A stretch of DNA of 20,100 bases, from contig HF985599.1 in the NCBI GenBank assembly GCA_000431215.1, positions 1 to 20,100 on the forward strand, read 5' to 3'. This DNA comes from Prevotella sp. CAG:1031. Its GTDB lineage: Bacteria > Bacteroidota > Bacteroidia > Bacteroidales > Muribaculaceae. The notes beneath the pieces are model-generated. The model searched no databases. It had not been told where the DNA came from and saw nothing but the letters and a program-made list of their open reading frames with translations. Position 1 is the stretch's first letter. Every line of letters begins with the position of its first letter. The translations under genes were made by a program, and so were the position numbers. This document shows, piece by piece, positions 8,552-15,446 of this stretch.

Positions 8552-8581
8552 GAGGGCTGTCGCGATGACAGCCCTCTTTTT
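8552..8581 (+). terminator. orphan intrinsic terminator on the plus strand
   Basis: GAGGGCTGTC (8552-8561), a 5-nt loop, its exact complement (8567-8576) and then TTTTT (8577-8581) form a textbook intrinsic terminator. No plus-strand gene lies upstream: the neighbouring regulator gene runs the other way. It must end either a small RNA started within 8344-8550 or an extended leader of the sirtuin gene. Confidence 0.8.
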
Positions 8582-8644
8582 GATATTGACGGCGTGTCCA
8601 ATGTTTTTTTGTTGCGGAAAACTCCGGCAATGGCGTTTTTGTTG

Positions 8645-8652
8645 TAACTTAG
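8645..8652 (+). promoter_or_regulatory. near-consensus -7 element for the sirtuin gene
   Basis: TAACTTAG is a one-mismatch match to TAnnTTTG and lies 25 bp before the sirtuin ATG. Upstream T-rich TTTTTTTG/TTG words end at 8611 and 8614, about 30 bp away. That is longer than the usual 19-21 bp, so the -33 element is uncertain. Confidence 0.4.
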
Positions 8653-8677
8653 CAGTCTTAACCAATAACCGGAAATT

Positions 8678-9370
8678 ATGCGTAAGAAACTTGTTATCTC
8701 AACAGGCGCCGGAATGAGCGCCGAAAGCGGCATCAATACATTCCGTGACCACGACGGCCTGTGGGAGAATTACGATGTTATGGACGTAGCCTCGGCCGAC
8801 GGCTTCCGCCGCAATCCGAAGCTTATCCATGATTTCTATAATGCGCGGCGTCGCGAACTCATCAAGGCGAACCCGAACGCCGGCCATCTCGGGCTTGTCG
8901 AGCTTGAAAAATGGTATGATACATATATCATTACCCAGAATGTCGACAATCTCCATGAACGAGCAGGCAGCAAGAATGTGCTTCATCTCCACGGCGAGCT
9001 GATGAAGATACGTTCGCTGGCCCATCCCGAGCGCGTCTATGAACTGACGCCCGGCAATCTCGAGACCTCGGTCGAGACGGTCGACCGTTATGGCGACCAT
9101 GTGCGCCCCCATATCGTCTTTTTTCAGGAGGCGGTTCCCAATATCGAGCCGGCTATAGAACTTGCTTCGCAAGCCGAAATTTTTGTTGTCATAGGAACAT
9201 CGATGGTTGTCTATCCCGCCGCTGCATTGCTCAACTATGTCCGTCCCGGCGTGCCGGTCTATTATATCGACCCCAATCCAGCCGCTGTGCCGTCGAACGT
9301 AACAGTGCTGAAAGAGCCGGCCACCCGTGGTGTCGCCGACCTTGTCGAGCTGCTGCGCCCGAAAAACTGA
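8678..9370 (+). CDS. cobB: NAD-dependent protein deacylase, class III sirtuin (CobB/SIRT5-like)
   Basis: Removes acyl groups from protein lysines using NAD+ in the cytoplasm. The 230 residues show the sirtuin fold motifs: GAGMSAESGINTFRD (10-24) for NAD, QNVDNLHERAG (87-97), the catalytic His105 in HLHGEL, and GTSMVVYPAA near 173-182. Tyr54 and Arg57 in FYNARRR match the Tyr/Arg pair that gives SIRT5 and E. coli CobB their preference for succinyl and other acidic acyl groups, so desuccinylase activity is likely. The segment between HGEL (103-108) and RPHIVFF (143-149) contains no cysteine, so the usual four-Cys zinc site is absent. The gene lies opposite the response regulator and 70 bp before the DUF1573 gene, which has its own promoter. 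Confidence 0.93.
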   Translation: MRKKLVISTGAGMSAESGINTFRDHDGLWENYDVMDVASADGFRRNPKLIHDFYNARRRELIKANPNAGHLGLVELEKWYDTYIITQNVDNLHERAGSKNVLHLHGELMKIRSLAHPERVYELTPGNLETSVETVDRYGDHVRPHIVFFQEAVPNIEPAIELASQAEIFVVIGTSMVVYPAAALLNYVRPGVPVYYIDPNPAAVPSNVTVLKEPATRGVADLVELLRPKN

Positions 9371-9384
9371 ATGTTGCGCGAAAT

Positions 9385-9415
9385 TTTGCCGCTCATCTAA
9401 AAAACGCTAATTTTG
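9385..9415 (+). promoter_or_regulatory. Bacteroidota housekeeping promoter for the DUF1573-meaB genes
   Basis: TTTG (9385-9388), a 19-bp spacer and TAATTTTG (9408-9415) match the -33/-7 consensus TTTG-N19-TAnnTTTG exactly. Transcription should start near 9420, about 20 bp before the ATG at 9441. It lies after the sirtuin stop, so the DUF1573 genes and meaB form their own transcription unit. Confidence 0.8.
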
Positions 9416-9440
9416 CTGTCCCACCAAACATATACCGACA

Positions 9441-9839
9441 ATGGAGCTCAAGCGCATTCTCATAACTATAGTCACCGTGTTGCTGACTGTCATTCTTTTC
9501 ATTGCCGCCGGTTCTCCCGGCCCGGGAATACAGTTCGAGCGCACCAAGGCCGATTTCGGCACGATAGCCGCTAACGGAGGCCCTGTTACGTTCGGCTATA
9601 GATTCACAAACACCGGCAATAAGCCGCTGCTGATAATCTCAGTGACAAACGGTGGCTGCGGCTGCACCAAACCTGATTTCCCGCGCGAGCCGATTGCACC
9701 CGGAAAGAGCGGTGAGGTCAAGATCCATTTCAATCCCGAAGGACGTTCGGGCCAGGTCAACCGCGAGGTCAGAGTGCGTACAAACATTGAAGGCAAATCA
9801 ACGGTTAAGCTCCGTTTCTCGGGCAAAGTCAAGAAGTGA
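9441..9839 (+). CDS. small membrane-anchored DUF1573 protein
   Basis: 132 residues: one N-terminal hydrophobic segment (about 5-23, no lipobox, either signal peptide or membrane anchor) followed by a single DUF1573 domain (about 30-132), an Ig-like beta-sandwich common in Bacteroidota envelopes. The family signature is clear: FERTKADFGTI, YRFTNTGNKPLLI, and the CGCT motif with Cys73 and Cys75, then EPIAPGKSGEVKI. The role of DUF1573 is not established; periplasmic protein binding is a reasonable guess. The stop codon shares its last base with the ATG of the next gene (TGATG), which suggests translational coupling to a related longer protein. Confidence 0.9.
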   Translation: MELKRILITIVTVLLTVILFIAAGSPGPGIQFERTKADFGTIAANGGPVTFGYRFTNTGNKPLLIISVTNGGCGCTKPDFPREPIAPGKSGEVKIHFNPEGRSGQVNREVRVRTNIEGKSTVKLRFSGKVKK

Positions 9840-10897
9840 TGCCGCGTCTGATCATTCTCGCCGTCACCCTCCTGTCGGCATTCTCTCTCATCGCCGGCCC
9901 GAAAGCGACGTGGCTTTCCGACAGTCATGACTTCGGCGCATTCGACGAAGATCTCTCGACCGTTACCTGTCAGTTCCGCGCTGTCAACACCGGCGACGAG
10001 CCGCTCGTCATTCTGTCGGCGCGCGCCAATTGCGGCTGCACTACCCCGCGCTTCTCGAAAGAGCCTGTCGCTCCCGGCGACACTGCGGTCATAACCGTCG
10101 GCTATAATGCCGTAGGGCGTCCCGGTAAATTCTCCAAGAAGGTGCTGGTCACGACCAACGCCTCGTCGGGCGCCAAAACAACGCTCTATATCAGCGGAAC
10201 CGTTATCGGGACATCGAATACCCTTCGCGGACGCTATCCCGTCGACCGCGGGTCGATGAAACTTCGCTCCGATATGATTGCGTTCGGCACCGTTGAGAAG
10301 CCGGCGGTAGCAACTGATTATATCGAGGCCTACAATGCTTCGCGCGACACGATACGGCCGCGCGTTGTCAGGCGCCCGCAGTTTGTCGACATCAACATCA
10401 TGCCGCCCGCAGTCCCTCCCGGCGAGACGTTTGTCATCGCCGGACTGTTTGCTACACCTAAGTGCGACAGATGGGACGTCGTAGCCGATACTCTCTCTCT
10501 GGCTGCAGGCACCGATACTGTGGATATTGCCCTGACGGCCATCGTGCGCGAGCATTTTACTCCCGGTGCCAAAGCGCCTCAGATACGTCTTGACCCGGCA
10601 ACTCTTGATCTCGGACGAGTCGGACATGCGGCCCGATTGCGCCGCCAGCTGACAGTCAGCAACGCCGGCAATGCGCCCCTGATAATCCGTCAGGTCAGCT
10701 GTCTCGACCCCGCGGTGTCAGTCACGGTAAAGCGCGATGCTGTAGTGAAGCCCGGAAAGACACTGAAGATTCCTGTCGACATCGATCTCGCCCGAGCAGG
10801 CAATTCCGCTATGCTCAACGCCATGATCGTCATAATTGCCAACGACCCTGTTGTGCCGCGCTCCGTCGTGCGTGTCGTCGGCGAACTTACCGAATGA
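9839..10897 (+). CDS. exported two-domain DUF1573-containing protein
   Basis: I chose the ATG at 9839, overlapping the previous stop as TGATG, over a GTG one codon upstream. The 352-residue product has a signal peptide (about 1-20). Its first DUF1573 domain (about 22-125) aligns by eye with the whole preceding protein: HDFGAFDEDLSTVTCQFRAV, then VNTGDEPLVILS, CGCTTP (Cys65, Cys67) and EPVAPGDTAVI. After a middle region (about 130-240), a second Ig-like repeat (about 245-350; IRLDPATLDLGRVG, VSNAGNAPLIIRQVSC) resembles the ASPM/SPD-2/Hydin type. It looks like a duplication and extension of its neighbour, exported to the periplasm or surface. It ends 13 bp before the meaB start chosen here. Function unknown. 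Confidence 0.88.
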   Translation: MPRLIILAVTLLSAFSLIAGPKATWLSDSHDFGAFDEDLSTVTCQFRAVNTGDEPLVILSARANCGCTTPRFSKEPVAPGDTAVITVGYNAVGRPGKFSKKVLVTTNASSGAKTTLYISGTVIGTSNTLRGRYPVDRGSMKLRSDMIAFGTVEKPAVATDYIEAYNASRDTIRPRVVRRPQFVDINIMPPAVPPGETFVIAGLFATPKCDRWDVVADTLSLAAGTDTVDIALTAIVREHFTPGAKAPQIRLDPATLDLGRVGHAARLRRQLTVSNAGNAPLIIRQVSCLDPAVSVTVKRDAVVKPGKTLKIPVDIDLARAGNSAMLNAMIVIIANDPVVPRSVVRVVGELTE

Positions 10898-10910
10898 AAA
10901 CTTCAACACC

Positions 10911-12008
10911 ATGGAACACATCGAAAACGATAAAGAATTCAACGGCCTGACCGTTAACGGAGGTGTCAATCAGCCGCCTCAGGTTAATCCCTACATAACG
11001 CGCCGCCGGCGCAAGCCGCTCCCGACGGCTGCCGAACTGACCGAGGGCATTCTCCGCGGCGACACAACGCTTCTGAGCCGCGCCGTGACGCTTGTCGAGA
11101 GCCTTGTGCCGGAACACCGTGCGGTTGCGCGCGAGGTCATCGAGAACTGTCTGCCTCATTCCGGCAACTCCCGCCGGATAGGAATAACCGGCGTTCCGGG
11201 CGCCGGAAAAAGCACGTCGATTGATGTTTTCGGCCTTCATGTCCTTAAAGATGAACGCGCAAAGCTCGCCGTGCTCGCCATTGACCCGTCGAGTGAGCGC
11301 ACCCGCGGAAGCATTCTCGGCGATAAGACGCGCATGGAACGTCTCGCCGTCCATCCCAAGGCTTTTATCCGACCCAGCCCTTCTGCCGGCTCGCTCGGTG
11401 GCGTGGCCCGTAAGACGCGTGAAACGATAATTCTCTGCGAAGCCGCCGGTTACAACAATATATTCGTCGAGACCGTAGGCGTCGGGCAGAGCGAGACCGC
11501 CGTCCATTCGATGGTCGACTTCTTCCTGCTCCTTCAGGTTGCCGGAACGGGCGACGAGCTTCAGGGAATCAAGCGCGGCATCATGGAAATGGCCGACGGT
11601 ATAGTGATCAACAAGGCCGACGGCGACAATGTGCATCGTGCGCAGCTTGCGCAGGCCCAGTTCCGCAGCGCTCTCCATCTGTTTCCGCCGACAGAGAGCG
11701 GCTGGACTCCCGAGGTGCTGACCTATTCGGGCTATTACGGCCTCGGAATCGACGAGGTGTGGGATATGATCGACCGTTATTTCGAATTTGTCAGAAACAA
11801 CGGGTATCTTATGGCGAAGCGCCTCCGTCAGGCCCGCTACTGGATGTATGAGACGATCAACGAGAGTCTGCGCAGCGATTTCTACGACAATTCCTCTATT
11901 CAGGAAATGCTCAGGAAATGCGAGGAAGGCGTGACTCTCAACGAAATGACATCATTCGAGGCGGCACGCCGCGCACTTGAGCTTTACGAGACGATCCGCC
12001 ACAAATGA
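10911..12008 (+). CDS. meaB: methylmalonyl-CoA mutase-associated GTPase MeaB
   Basis: A G3E-type P-loop GTPase that loads and protects the B12-dependent methylmalonyl-CoA mutase, used in the succinate-propionate route of gut Bacteroidales. With the start at MEHIENDK (10911) the protein is 365 residues, normal for the family. A longer frame from 10836 would overlap the DUF1573 gene and adds an unrelated peptide, so I rejected it. Motifs: P-loop GVPGAGKS (94-101), DPSSERTRGSILGDKTRM (125-142), ETVGVGQSE (187-195), NKADGDN (234-240). The C-terminal helical dimerisation region is complete. The mutase subunits are not in this window. It follows the DUF1573 genes closely and is probably transcribed with them, although a functional link is not obvious. 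Confidence 0.95.
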   Translation: MEHIENDKEFNGLTVNGGVNQPPQVNPYITRRRRKPLPTAAELTEGILRGDTTLLSRAVTLVESLVPEHRAVAREVIENCLPHSGNSRRIGITGVPGAGKSTSIDVFGLHVLKDERAKLAVLAIDPSSERTRGSILGDKTRMERLAVHPKAFIRPSPSAGSLGGVARKTRETIILCEAAGYNNIFVETVGVGQSETAVHSMVDFFLLLQVAGTGDELQGIKRGIMEMADGIVINKADGDNVHRAQLAQAQFRSALHLFPPTESGWTPEVLTYSGYYGLGIDEVWDMIDRYFEFVRNNGYLMAKRLRQARYWMYETINESLRSDFYDNSSIQEMLRKCEEGVTLNEMTSFEAARRALELYETIRHK

Positions 12009-12054
12009 ACCCCGGGCGTGGGCAATGCGTTGAGATAATAAATCTAAAATAGTA

Positions 12055-13017
12055 ATGCCCACCGTTAATATGGCTCCTTTCAAGCGCCGGATTATAACTT
12101 CAGTCGCCGATGCCGGCGAGATCTCTTTCGACCGATTCACTGCCGCAGACATCCCTCGGGTGGCCCGTCTTGCCTCTTTGTCGGGGAGCCGCGGATGCGA
12201 TCTGACAGTCGGCGGTATATTCCTTTGGCAGAGCTATTTCAGATACCGGCGCGCTTTTGTCGGCGACACAATGTTACTTCGCGGAGTCAACGAAGACGAT
12301 GTCTCCATGCAGGCGTTCTCATTGCCTCTGGGGATAATGCCGCTCGAACAGAGTGTGTCGCTCCTGCGCGACTACTGCGATCTCACAGGTAGCCATCTGC
12401 GGTTCTCGGCTGTGCCTGAAGAGAGGGTCGATGAATTGCGGGCGCTCGGCGCCACGAGTGTGATCGAGCTGACCGACTGGGCCGACTATGTCTACGATGC
12501 GACGGAGCTGGCGAGCCTGACCGGCAAGCGGTTCAACAAGAAGCGTAATCATGTCAACCGTTTCCGTGCCGACAATCCTGGCTTCGAGCTTTGCGAGATG
12601 ACTTCCGACATGGCTCCCTCGCTGCTCGATTTCATGAATCGTCTGCCTGTCGACGGGTCAAAGCCTCTGATGGCCGATTATGAGCGGCGTCAGGTTATTG
12701 ATCTGCTGCGTGATCTTCCCGATTTCCTTCAGGTTATGGAAGGCGGTGTGCTGACGACCCCCACTGACGGAATTGTGGCTTTCACGATCGGCGAGATCGT
12801 GGGCGACACCCTCCATCTCCATGTCGAGAAAATGCGCCACGACATCGCTGGCGCCGGAGAAGCCATCAACATGCTCTTCGCGGCGTTGTCGACAGCGCGA
12901 CATCCGCAGATCCGCTATATAAACCGTCAGGATGATGCCGGCGATCCCGGGCTGCGTCGGGCCAAGGAATCGTATCATCCCCTTTACCGGCTGCGAAAAT
13001 ACAACGTCATTTTCTGA
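12055..13017 (+). CDS. DUF2156 / LPG-synthase C-terminal-like (GNAT-fold) protein
   Basis: 320 residues, resembling the soluble GNAT-like domain of phosphatidylglycerol lysyltransferases, without any membrane domain. Recognisable family segments are FLWQSYFRYRRAF (56-68), GKRFNKKRNHVNRF (157-170), EKMRHDIAGAGEAIN (258-272) and a C-terminal block with YINRQDDAGDPGLRRAK (288-304) and SYHPLYRLRKYNV. These stand-alone proteins are widespread in Bacteroidota, and their acceptor is not known to me; aminoacyl or acyl transfer is inferred from the fold. ATG 12055 was chosen; Met6 is an alternative. A 46-bp gap separates it from meaB and no promoter is evident there, so read-through from meaB is likely. 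It converges with the next gene across only 13 bp with no strong terminator. Confidence 0.8.
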   Translation: MPTVNMAPFKRRIITSVADAGEISFDRFTAADIPRVARLASLSGSRGCDLTVGGIFLWQSYFRYRRAFVGDTMLLRGVNEDDVSMQAFSLPLGIMPLEQSVSLLRDYCDLTGSHLRFSAVPEERVDELRALGATSVIELTDWADYVYDATELASLTGKRFNKKRNHVNRFRADNPGFELCEMTSDMAPSLLDFMNRLPVDGSKPLMADYERRQVIDLLRDLPDFLQVMEGGVLTTPTDGIVAFTIGEIVGDTLHLHVEKMRHDIAGAGEAINMLFAALSTARHPQIRYINRQDDAGDPGLRRAKESYHPLYRLRKYNVIF

Positions 13018-13030
13018 CGCCTTTCTTTTA

Positions 13031-14551
13031 CTAAACGTCGGCTGTGGCCCAGCCGGCGATATTGCGGGTATCGGGATAAAAGCTGACTGCGACTTTCATT
13101 ACCGGGCGCCCGTCGGTGGAGAACGGCAGAGCAAAGCATCCGACATCGACGACAGCCTCGGGAGCGGCCCCGCCGCTGTCGAAATCGAATTCGATTACAA
13201 ATACTCTTGTCTTTGTCCCGGCTACCAGGTCGGTATGCTTCGCCGACGGCCTATATTCGGCCTGAATATATCTGCTGAGCAACGTCGCCAGACAATAAAT
13301 TATATTCCGGCCGTTCAGCCCGGGCCCGTCGAAAAAGCGGCGCATTGTGTCGAAAAAATTGCTCAGGTTTTCATCGGTAAGCGCTCTGGCAAGCCTGACA
13401 ATCAGCTCGCGGCCATGAGCCGCGTCGCTGACGGCCGTAACCAGAGGTAGCATCCGGTTCATGAGTCCGGCCGCCATCTCACGGTTCGGATAGCCTGTCG
13501 TATATGTGCGCAGATAAGGGTCAAAGCCTTTTATTGTCAGGTATCCGGCTGCGTAAAGCATTGTTTCGGGGCTGTGGGCGCACATGCCGGCCCCTGTCAG
13601 CACCGCCGCGTCACATTCGATTCTGTTGAATTCTGCGAGCGGTCGGCCCGAACCGGCTATAGCTTCCGGGATTTTCTGCGACAATGTCGCGAGTGCCCTG
13701 AATTCGCCGATTCTGTCGCTTTCGAAAGCTTTGAACAGAGCTGCCGGGTTGTAAACGCCGACAAGATCGCCCGAAAAACAATATGAGCCGTAGAAGTCTT
13801 TAAGAAGTGCCAAAGCTTCGGCCGGGGTTGCTCTGACAGTTTCGGCGAGCCGCTCTACCGATGTTCTGAAATTGTCGCGGACTTCCTCGCCGGTTATGCC
13901 GCAGATGGTTGAAAACCGTGGTTCAAGCGATATGTCGCGCACTTTGTCGACTGCCTCGACGCCGGGCGGCCTTCCGCATCCCGTCAGCATTGCGAATCTG
14001 ACATTCCTGTCGTTGGCTCTGAGCGCCGAAACAAGGTCGGAGAGCATCTGTGCGTTATGCTGTTCGAGCGCTGTGTCATCAGCGGTATCGGCGACGGGCT
14101 TGTCGAATTCGTCGACAAGCACAACTACTTTCCGTCCTGTCGAAGCGGCCGCAGCTTCAATCACGCGCCCTAACCGCGAATATACCGAGCCGCCGTTGTC
14201 GGGCAGTCCGTAGTCATCGCTCCATTCCGCCAGATACCCGTCGAGAAGCTCTTCGAGCGCGCCCTCGTTCCGGTAGGCCTGTCCGCCGAGGTCGAGCCGG
14301 AACACCCGATGGCAGGGCCATTCGCCCGGTTCGAGCCTGTCGATGTCAAGCCCTTCGAAAAGTTTGCGGTTGCCGCTGAAATATTCGTCGAGGGTCGACA
14401 GCAGCAGGCTCTTTCCGAACTGAGGCGGACGGCTCAGAAAAAAATACTTGCCTGAGTCGACGAGATCATGGATAATAGCGGTCTTGTCGACATAGAGGCA
14501 GCCCGAGCCGCGCACCTCGGCGAAATTCTGCAATCCGGCGGGATAAATCAT
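13031..14551 (-). CDS. AAA-ATPase-like protein with degenerate PD-(D/E)XK nuclease-like domain
   Basis: I start the gene at MIYPAGLQNF (14551), the family N-terminus, not the ATG 30 bp upstream, because a full promoter places transcription start near 14565. The 506-residue product has an AAA-ATPase-like domain: VDKTAIIHDLV, Walker A FLSRPPQFGKSLLLSTL (Lys47, Ser48), Walker B VVVLVDEFDKP (Asp147, Glu148), and TGCG where relatives have TGVS/TGVT. The C-terminal domain (about 390-506) corresponds to the PD-(D/E)XK nuclease-like domain of this family. Asp441 and Glu454 are present, but in the E-x-K motif the Lys is replaced (E454-F-D456), so nuclease chemistry is probably lost. The family is highly multicopy in Bacteroidales and its role is unclear. 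Confidence 0.85.
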   Translation of the reverse strand: MIYPAGLQNFAEVRGSGCLYVDKTAIIHDLVDSGKYFFLSRPPQFGKSLLLSTLDEYFSGNRKLFEGLDIDRLEPGEWPCHRVFRLDLGGQAYRNEGALEELLDGYLAEWSDDYGLPDNGGSVYSRLGRVIEAAAASTGRKVVVLVDEFDKPVADTADDTALEQHNAQMLSDLVSALRANDRNVRFAMLTGCGRPPGVEAVDKVRDISLEPRFSTICGITGEEVRDNFRTSVERLAETVRATPAEALALLKDFYGSYCFSGDLVGVYNPAALFKAFESDRIGEFRALATLSQKIPEAIAGSGRPLAEFNRIECDAAVLTGAGMCAHSPETMLYAAGYLTIKGFDPYLRTYTTGYPNREMAAGLMNRMLPLVTAVSDAAHGRELIVRLARALTDENLSNFFDTMRRFFDGPGLNGRNIIYCLATLLSRYIQAEYRPSAKHTDLVAGTKTRVFVIEFDFDSGGAAPEAVVDVGCFALPFSTDGRPVMKVAVSFYPDTRNIAGWATADV

Positions 14552-15182
14552 GATAGATACTTTTGCCAACAAATTTAGCAAAAATCTTCTGAACGGTCAA
14601 TTGTCGCACGACTCGACTCGGGCGAAGCACAATGCGACGTATCGTAGCCCAGCTCGGGAAGATTGCCTTCGGCCGCAGCGGACTGTAGCTGACGGCGATC
14701 ACTACGATGAACGCAAGGCATCCGATCAACATCCAGCCATAGATCTCCTTCATAGAAACCGCCAGTGCCTGACGCATTGTCTGCGACATGATGTCACCGA
14801 GCGATTCGCGCGGCAGGGTAGAGACGAAGACGTCGGTGAGGCGTGTGCCGAGTAATGCGCTGTTTTTGGCCACCAGCCGGCTCAGAAGCTCGCCTACGAT
14901 GGCCGGCCCGAAGGTCGCCCCGACGACGGCCCCCGTGAAGCCGTCGCCGATATAGCTGACGCCGAGCGAGGCATTGATGTCGGGCAACCGCTGCGACCGC
15001 GCTACGCTGATGTCGCGGCGCGCCTCTTCGCGGGCGGCCTCCGAGGCCCGGAGGGTTGCACTGTTCTGTTCCGCTGTCTGGAAAATTTCGTCGAGAGACA
15101 CCACGCGCCGCGACGTGGCACCTCCACTGATGCCCAGTGTGACCGCAAACACGGCCAGACTGAACAATCGTAGATTGCTCAT
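14466..15182 (-). pseudogene. in-frame TolC::MFS chimera, remnant of a drug-efflux operon
   Basis: This 238-codon frame joins two unrelated proteins. Residues 1-82 are the start of a TolC-family outer-membrane efflux protein: signal peptide 1-22, then VVSLDEIFQTAEQNSATLR, AREEARRDISVARSQRLPDI and NASLGVSYIGDGF, which in intact relatives continues into a ~400-residue barrel. From residue 83 (near base 14936) it becomes the C-terminus of an EmrB/QacA-type MFS exporter: GPAIVGELLSRLVAKN, a membrane helix around 149-168 and IRPK-like SPLRPKAIFPSWATIRRI. In Bacteroidota these genes stand in the order tolC, hlyD-type adaptor, MFS, so one deletion removing most of tolC, the adaptor and most of the exporter explains the fusion. 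The last ~28 codons overlap the next gene in another frame. It cannot work as either parent. Confidence 0.85.
14570..14600 (-). promoter_or_regulatory. promoter of the AAA-ATPase/nuclease-like gene
   Basis: On the minus strand TTG (14600-14598), a 20-bp spacer and TAAATTTG (14577-14570) match the Bacteroidota -33/-7 consensus. Transcription should start near 14565, 14 bp before the chosen ATG at 14551. The promoter lies inside the 3' part of the TolC::MFS chimera frame. Confidence 0.75.
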
Positions 15183-15222
15183 AATGTAAGGTGAAAAAAA
15201 GTTGGAAATCGAAGTTAAGGGG

Positions 15223-15353
15223 TCACTCGCCGATTATCTTCCGGCAGTGTTCTTCCACTTCTCGAGGAATCCCCAGTTGCGCACTTTGCAGCCCGACAGC
15301 CTTCCGCGGCAATCGTCGCTACTCATTAAATAAACGCTTGATTCTTTTGACAT
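15223..15353 (-). pseudogene. broken gene ahead of the efflux chimera
   Basis: Two pieces of coding-like sequence survive. An ATG at 15353 opens a short frame beginning MSKESSVYLM, which now runs into a 39-codon frame ending at 15234. Separately, the frame reading KAVGLQSAQLGIPREVEEH and then CRKIIGE ends at TGA 15223-15225. It looks like a genuine protein C-terminus and has no start of its own (TAG at 15319-15321). The simplest reading is one gene whose middle was deleted, leaving its start and end out of frame. It lies 40 bp before the TolC start, where efflux operons of this type usually have a regulator, but the fragments are too short to identify the family. Confidence 0.5.
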
Positions 15354-15383
15354 TAATGATTGGTCGCACTGTATATGCGACTG

Positions 15384-15415
15384 CAAAGTCACGAAAAACT
15401 CCGCGCCCTCGCAAA
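15384..15415 (-). promoter_or_regulatory. promoter of the degraded efflux operon
   Basis: On the minus strand TTTG (15415-15412), 20 bp, then TGACTTTG (15391-15384), one mismatch from TAnnTTTG. It points into the broken leading gene and the TolC::MFS chimera and lies 31 bp beyond the stop of the upstream DUF4143 gene. The operon remnant may therefore still be transcribed. Confidence 0.6.
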
Positions 15416-15446
15416 TGCCCCGAATCCCTTGTAAATCTTATAAAAC

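Larger units (their letters stand above)
8344..8677. other. 334-bp divergent intergenic region
   Basis: This gap separates the minus-strand response regulator from the plus-strand sirtuin. It contains a GC-rich dyad (GCCGGC at 8361-8366 and 8376-8381) that would fold in the regulator's leader, a degenerate minus-strand -7 element (TATTTTAG, 8395-8402), two copies of ACTATAGTGTT, a perfect plus-strand intrinsic terminator (8552-8581) and a near-consensus -7 element for the sirtuin (TAACTTAG, 8645-8652). The longest plus-strand ATG frame upstream of the terminator is about 11 codons (from 8431), and I do not call it a gene. Confidence 0.7.

Noticed and set aside
10836..10910. Longer meaB start at 10836
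   Set aside because: It would overlap the DUF1573 gene by 62 bp and add a 25-residue peptide unlike MeaB proteins. The ATG at 10911 gives the normal length.
9596..11678. Minus-strand open frames (343 and 263 codons) opposite the DUF1573 and meaB genes
   Set aside because: They are mirror frames of well-supported plus-strand genes, and the translations (Arg/Gly/Ser-rich) show no domain.
12932..13450. 172-codon plus-strand frame at the convergent junction
   Set aside because: It overlaps the end of the DUF2156 gene and the antisense of the ATPase gene, and has no recognisable features.
14552..14581. Upstream ATG (14581) for the AAA-ATPase/nuclease-like gene
   Set aside because: It lies upstream of the predicted transcription start from the promoter at 14570-14600, and the family N-terminus begins at the internal MIYPAG.
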